Assembly: GCA_028865845.1 (NCBI GenBank)
Contig: JAGWJK010000116.1
Location: 1-9,127 of the forward strand
Length of the DNA stretch: 9,127 nt
Origin: Rhizobiaceae bacterium
Lineage (GTDB): Bacteria; Pseudomonadota; Alphaproteobacteria; Rhizobiales; Rhizobiaceae
Reading direction: 5' to 3'
The position numbers were made by a program, and so were the translations under genes. Of the stretch, positions 7,244 to 9,127 are shown one piece after another. Under the pieces are notes generated by a model. It was not told where the DNA came from, ran no database searches, and saw only the letters and a program-made list of their open reading frames with translations. Each line of letters opens with the position of its first letter. The first letter of the stretch is position 1.

Positions 7244-8454
7244 GCTACAGCCACCAGATCACTGCCGGCTTCCTGCCCCTTCTCGACAGCGCGCTGTTGG
7301 TCGTCGCAAAGGAGAGAGGATTTGCCGAACACGAAGATCTCGAATTGACGCTTGCGCGCGAGCGCTCCTGGGCCTCGATCAGGGACAGGTTGGCGGTTGG
7401 GCATTTCGAGGTCGCGCATATTCTCGCGCCGATGCCGATTGCCTGCAATCTCGGGCTGACAGCGCCCGCACCGCGCATGATCGTGCCGATGGCGCTCGGT
7501 CTCGGCGGCAATGGCGTCACGGTTTCGGCTGAACTCTGGCGTCGAATGCTTGATCATGGGGCAACCGAGGATCTCGACGCCCGCACGAATGGGGCAGCAC
7601 TTTGCAAGGTGGTTTCCGGACTCAGCCAGGAAAGGTTGCGGTTCGCTGTCGTCCACCCCTATTCCGGTCATAACTATGAGCTTCGCTATTGGCTCGCAGC
7701 GAGCGGCATCGATCCCGATCACAAGATCGAGATTCTTGTTCTGCCGCCGCCGGACATGGGCGATGCGCTGCAGGAGGGCGTTATCGACGGCTATTGCGCC
7801 GGCGAGCCATGGAACAGCTTCGGCACATTGAAACGCGGCGCGCACCTGGCGACCGTCAAGGCAGAGATCTGGAAATCGAGCCCGGAAAAAGTGCTTGGCG
7901 TGAATGGGCGCTGGGGTGATGCGCACCCGGAGGCATTGGCGGCGCTTCTGCGCTCACTTTACAAGGCCTCACTATGGTGCGCCGACCTGGCCAATCGCCA
8001 GGAACTCGCGACCTTGCTCGCCGCACCGGCCTATATCGATCGGCCGGCCGAATTGCTGCTGCCAGCGCTTTCCGGCGTGCTGCCGACCGGCGGGGGCGAG
8101 ACGCGGACAGTCAAGGATTTCTTCGTTCCGAACGCGAAGGCCGCGACCTTCCCCTGGAAGAGCCACGCGCTCTGGTTCTATACCCAGATGGTGCGCTGGC
8201 AGCAGGTCGCACACAGCGACGCGCACCAGAAGGTCGCCGGCAACACCTACCGTCCCGACATCTACCGCGAAGCGCTGAAATCGCTTGGGATCGCCATGCC
8301 CTCGGCAAGCGCCAAAGTCGAGGGAGCGCTTGAGGTCGAAACCCCTGTCGGTTCGAGCGGCGCATTGACGCTGGGGCCGGACGGCTTTTTCGACGGTAAC
8401 CTCTTCGATCCCGACCGCGTCGAGGACTATATCGCGACGCAAATGCAGGCATAG
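7240..8454 (+). CDS. nasS: NasS, cytoplasmic nitrate/nitrite sensor, NrtA-like
   Basis: NasS is an NrtA-type nitrate-binding protein kept in the cytoplasm, where it sequesters NasT when nitrate is absent and releases it on nitrate binding. The 404 residues start directly with the mature fold, with no signal peptide or lipobox, which separates NasS from the periplasmic receptor NrtA. Family features include the N-terminal ITAGFLPLLDSALLVVAKERG (7-27), RERSW followed by IRDRLAVG (40-54), HILAPMPIA (60-68), VVHPYSGHNYE (137-147) and DGYCAGEPWN (183-192). The start is a TTG at 7240 overlapping the nasT stop (TTGA), preceded by GGGAGAAG at 7228-7235; no in-frame ATG lies near enough to keep the conserved N-terminus. 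The coupling fits the need for balanced amounts of the two partners. Length is normal and no key segment is missing. Confidence 0.93.
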   Translation: MSYSHQITAGFLPLLDSALLVVAKERGFAEHEDLELTLARERSWASIRDRLAVGHFEVAHILAPMPIACNLGLTAPAPRMIVPMALGLGGNGVTVSAELWRRMLDHGATEDLDARTNGAALCKVVSGLSQERLRFAVVHPYSGHNYELRYWLAASGIDPDHKIEILVLPPPDMGDALQEGVIDGYCAGEPWNSFGTLKRGAHLATVKAEIWKSSPEKVLGVNGRWGDAHPEALAALLRSLYKASLWCADLANRQELATLLAAPAYIDRPAELLLPALSGVLPTGGGETRTVKDFFVPNAKAATFPWKSHALWFYTQMVRWQQVAHSDAHQKVAGNTYRPDIYREALKSLGIAMPSASAKVEGALEVETPVGSSGALTLGPDGFFDGNLFDPDRVEDYIATQMQA

Positions 8455-8507
8455 TCGAAAGCCTAGTTTGTAAGCAGTGCACAATTTTTGACGCCGAGCG
8501 CGGCCGC

Positions 8508-8541
8508 TTTTGCGGCATCGCATTGCATGTCTGTCGCAAAA
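8508..8541. promoter_or_regulatory. Imperfect dyad upstream of the sigma-54 promoter
   Basis: TTTTGCGGCA (8508-8517) and TGTCGCAAAA (8532-8541) are inverted repeats matching at nine of ten positions (the mismatch is a G-T) across a 14-base spacer. The dyad lies about 65-98 bases upstream of the predicted start, where sigma-54 activators or other regulators often bind. It is not a terminator for nasS, since the 3' arm ends in A's rather than T's. It does not match the NtrC consensus well. A protein-binding role is inference. Confidence 0.35.
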
Positions 8542-8578
8542 TCTCTCTAGATTGCGTCGAAATCGCCTCTTTTCGTAA

Positions 8579-8596
8579 TTGGCACGTCTCTTGCTT
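8579..8596 (+). promoter_or_regulatory. Sigma-54 (RpoN) promoter for the nitrate transporter unit
   Basis: TTGGCACGTCTCTTGCTT matches the sigma-54 consensus TTGGCACGNNNNTTGCTT at every defined base, with GG at 8581-8582 and GC at 8593-8594 separated by exactly ten bases. The predicted transcription start is near 8606, leaving a leader of about 167 bases before the transporter ATG. Sigma-54 promoters need an enhancer-bound activator, and for nitrogen genes this is usually NtrC. That fits nitrate assimilation being used only when ammonium is scarce. I see no clear NtrC palindrome upstream, only a TGCAC half-site near 8478-8482. Confidence 0.88.
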
Positions 8597-8608
8597 CTAT
8601 AATCGTTA

Positions 8609-8620
8609 GGCCTTCGGGCC
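8609..8620 (+). promoter_or_regulatory. UUCG-capped hairpin near the leader 5' end
   Basis: GGCC, TTCG, GGCC in a row give a four-pair GC stem closed by a UUCG tetraloop, about 3 bases after the predicted sigma-54 start. It would give a stable structure at the very 5' end of the leader RNA, perhaps protecting the message; it is not part of the two-hexaloop target. Confidence 0.45.
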
Positions 8621-8629
8621 ACGAATTCC

Positions 8630-8665
8630 GCGTCCAACGACGGGCGCCTCAAGCAAAGCCGCTGA
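8630..8665 (+). promoter_or_regulatory. Two-hexaloop ANTAR (NasT) target in the transporter leader RNA
   Basis: Two adjacent hairpins each carry a six-base loop with A at position 1 and G at position 4, the known ANTAR RNA signature. The first pairs GCGTCC (8630-8635) with GGGCGC (8642-8647), one G-U included, around loop AACGAC (8636-8641). The second has loop AAAGCC (8655-8660) closed by AGC (8652-8654) with GCT (8661-8663), extended by TC (8649-8650) with GA (8664-8665) across one bulged A. A single base separates the hairpins. The second hairpin uses 8655-8664, which is also the whole 5' arm of the downstream terminator, so the two folds exclude each other. Binding of NasT should therefore cause read-through. 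The layout and the nasT gene nearby make this assignment strong, although I judged folding by eye. Confidence 0.85.
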
Positions 8666-8724
8666 CCAGGTTTACCGCGCGCACCTCCGGTGTCTGCGTA
8701 TCCTGTGCAGCGGCTTTTTGTTTT
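8655..8724 (+). terminator. Intrinsic leader terminator (attenuator) before the nitrate transporter
   Basis: AAAGCCGCTG (8655-8664) pairs perfectly over ten bases with CAGCGGCTTT (8708-8717), followed by a T-rich tract to 8724. Four more pairs, CAGG (8667-8670) with CCTG (8702-8705), extend the stem above a 2x2 internal loop, and CACC/GGTG (8682-8685, 8689-8692) forms an apical hairpin. It lies between the sigma-54 promoter and the transporter ATG, ending 48 bases before it, so it is an attenuator rather than the end of nasS. NasT binding upstream would prevent it from forming. Confidence 0.9.
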
Positions 8725-8772
8725 CAACCACAACGATGGATCGGCACGACCTTGTCGGGCCTCGGAGAAGCC

Positions 8773-9127
8773 ATGTCTGTCATCGAGAAAACGCAATCCA
8801 CATCCGCCGGCGAAGCCGCCAAGGCGCTCTGGATTTCCACGGTCGCCTTCACCCTCTGTTTTGCCGTCTGGACGATCTTTGCGATCATCGGCATCCGCAT
8901 CAAACAGGATCTCGGCCTCAGCGAGGCCGAGTTCGGATTGCTGGTCGGCACTCCCGTGCTGAGTGGTTCGCTCGTCCGCATCGTCCTTGGGATCTGGACT
9001 GGTCGCTATGGCGGCCGTCTCGTCTACACACTCACCATGCTCGCTGCCGCTTTGGCGACCTTCCTGCTTTCCTACGCCCACACCTATGCGCAGATGCTGA
9101 TCGCCGGTCTCGGCGTCGGCCTCGCCG
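8773..9127 (+). CDS. nasA: Nitrate/nitrite transporter, NarK/NasA-type MFS (3' partial)
   Basis: The start of a nitrate uptake protein of the major facilitator superfamily; 118 residues are visible before the window ends. After a polar N-terminus of about 17 residues there are hydrophobic segments near 19-41, 54-74, 83-101 and 107-118. GLSEAEFGLLVGTP (48-61) and SLVRIVLGIWTGRYGGR (66-82) match the nitrate/nitrite porter family: the Arg at residue 69 lies in TM2 where NarK uses an Arg to bind the anion, and GIWTGRYGGR is the loop 2-3 MFS motif. The ATG at 8773 has GGAGAA at 8764-8769. It lies just past the ANTAR-controlled terminator, so it should require nitrate relief through NasT as well as sigma-54 activation. 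The symbol could equally be narK. Nitrite and nitrate reductase genes probably follow outside the window. Confidence 0.9.
   Translation, partial: MSVIEKTQSTSAGEAAKALWISTVAFTLCFAVWTIFAIIGIRIKQDLGLSEAEFGLLVGTPVLSGSLVRIVLGIWTGRYGGRLVYTLTMLAAALATFLLSYAHTYAQMLIAGLGVGLA

Noticed and set aside
8478..8495. Possible NtrC site beginning with TGCAC
   Set aside because: Only the left half matches; the right half at the required spacing does not resemble GTGCA.
8503..8516. Hairpin GCCGC-TTTT-GCGGC after nasS as a terminator
   Set aside because: No T-run follows the stem; nasS may read through into the leader or end by another mechanism.
7972..9081. Minus-strand open frame of 369 codons opposite nasS, the leader and the transporter
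   Set aside because: It crosses the sigma-54 promoter, attenuator and two recognised genes, has no family features, and long antisense frames are common in GC-rich codon usage.

Overview
The window looks like a piece of an alphaproteobacterial genome, most likely a rhizobial lineage (Rhizobium, Agrobacterium or Ensifer type). This rests on high-GC coding sequence, many 1-4 base gene overlaps, UgpC/MalK-type ABC transporter genes, and a NasT-NasS pair of the kind found in rhizobia. All genes I support with confidence read rightward on the + strand. There are no tRNAs, rRNAs, CRISPR arrays or recognisable insertion sequences.

Left part (1-3960): a carbohydrate-type (CUT1-like) ABC importer. 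It has the 3' part of the ATPase gene (its Walker A end lies outside the window), two permease genes joined by ATGA overlaps, and a secreted solute-binding protein. The substrate cannot be read from the sequence; sugar, polyol or glycerophosphate-like compounds are the family norm.

Middle part (4004-6255): two translationally coupled genes follow the binding protein in the same direction. One is a divergent, cytoplasmic alpha/beta-hydrolase-like protein. The other is a fold-type I, PLP-dependent aminotransferase resembling the catalytic half of MocR regulators but with no DNA-binding domain. Together with the importer they could be an uptake-and-catabolism module: import a conjugated amino compound, hydrolyse it, then transaminate the product. 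This is inference and is the least characterised part of the window. A 385-base gap (6256-6640) then separates it from the next unit; it holds only a doubtful minus-strand ORF.

Right part (6641-9127): nitrate assimilation control. nasT (ANTAR antiterminator) overlaps nasS (cytoplasmic NrtA-like nitrate sensor), followed by a 318-base leader region and the start of a NarK/NasA-type nitrate transporter that runs off the window. The leader can be read in detail: a near-perfect sigma-54 promoter (8579-8596), a UUCG-capped hairpin near the predicted 5' end, a two-hexaloop ANTAR target (loops AACGAC and AAAGCC, each with A at position 1 and G at position 4), and a strong intrinsic terminator (8655-8724) whose 5' arm is shared with the second hexaloop hairpin. 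The simplest model has two gates. Sigma-54 with an NtrC-like activator starts transcription under nitrogen limitation. Nitrate binding to NasS then frees NasT to stabilise the hexaloops and let polymerase pass the terminator into the transporter and, presumably, downstream reductase genes.
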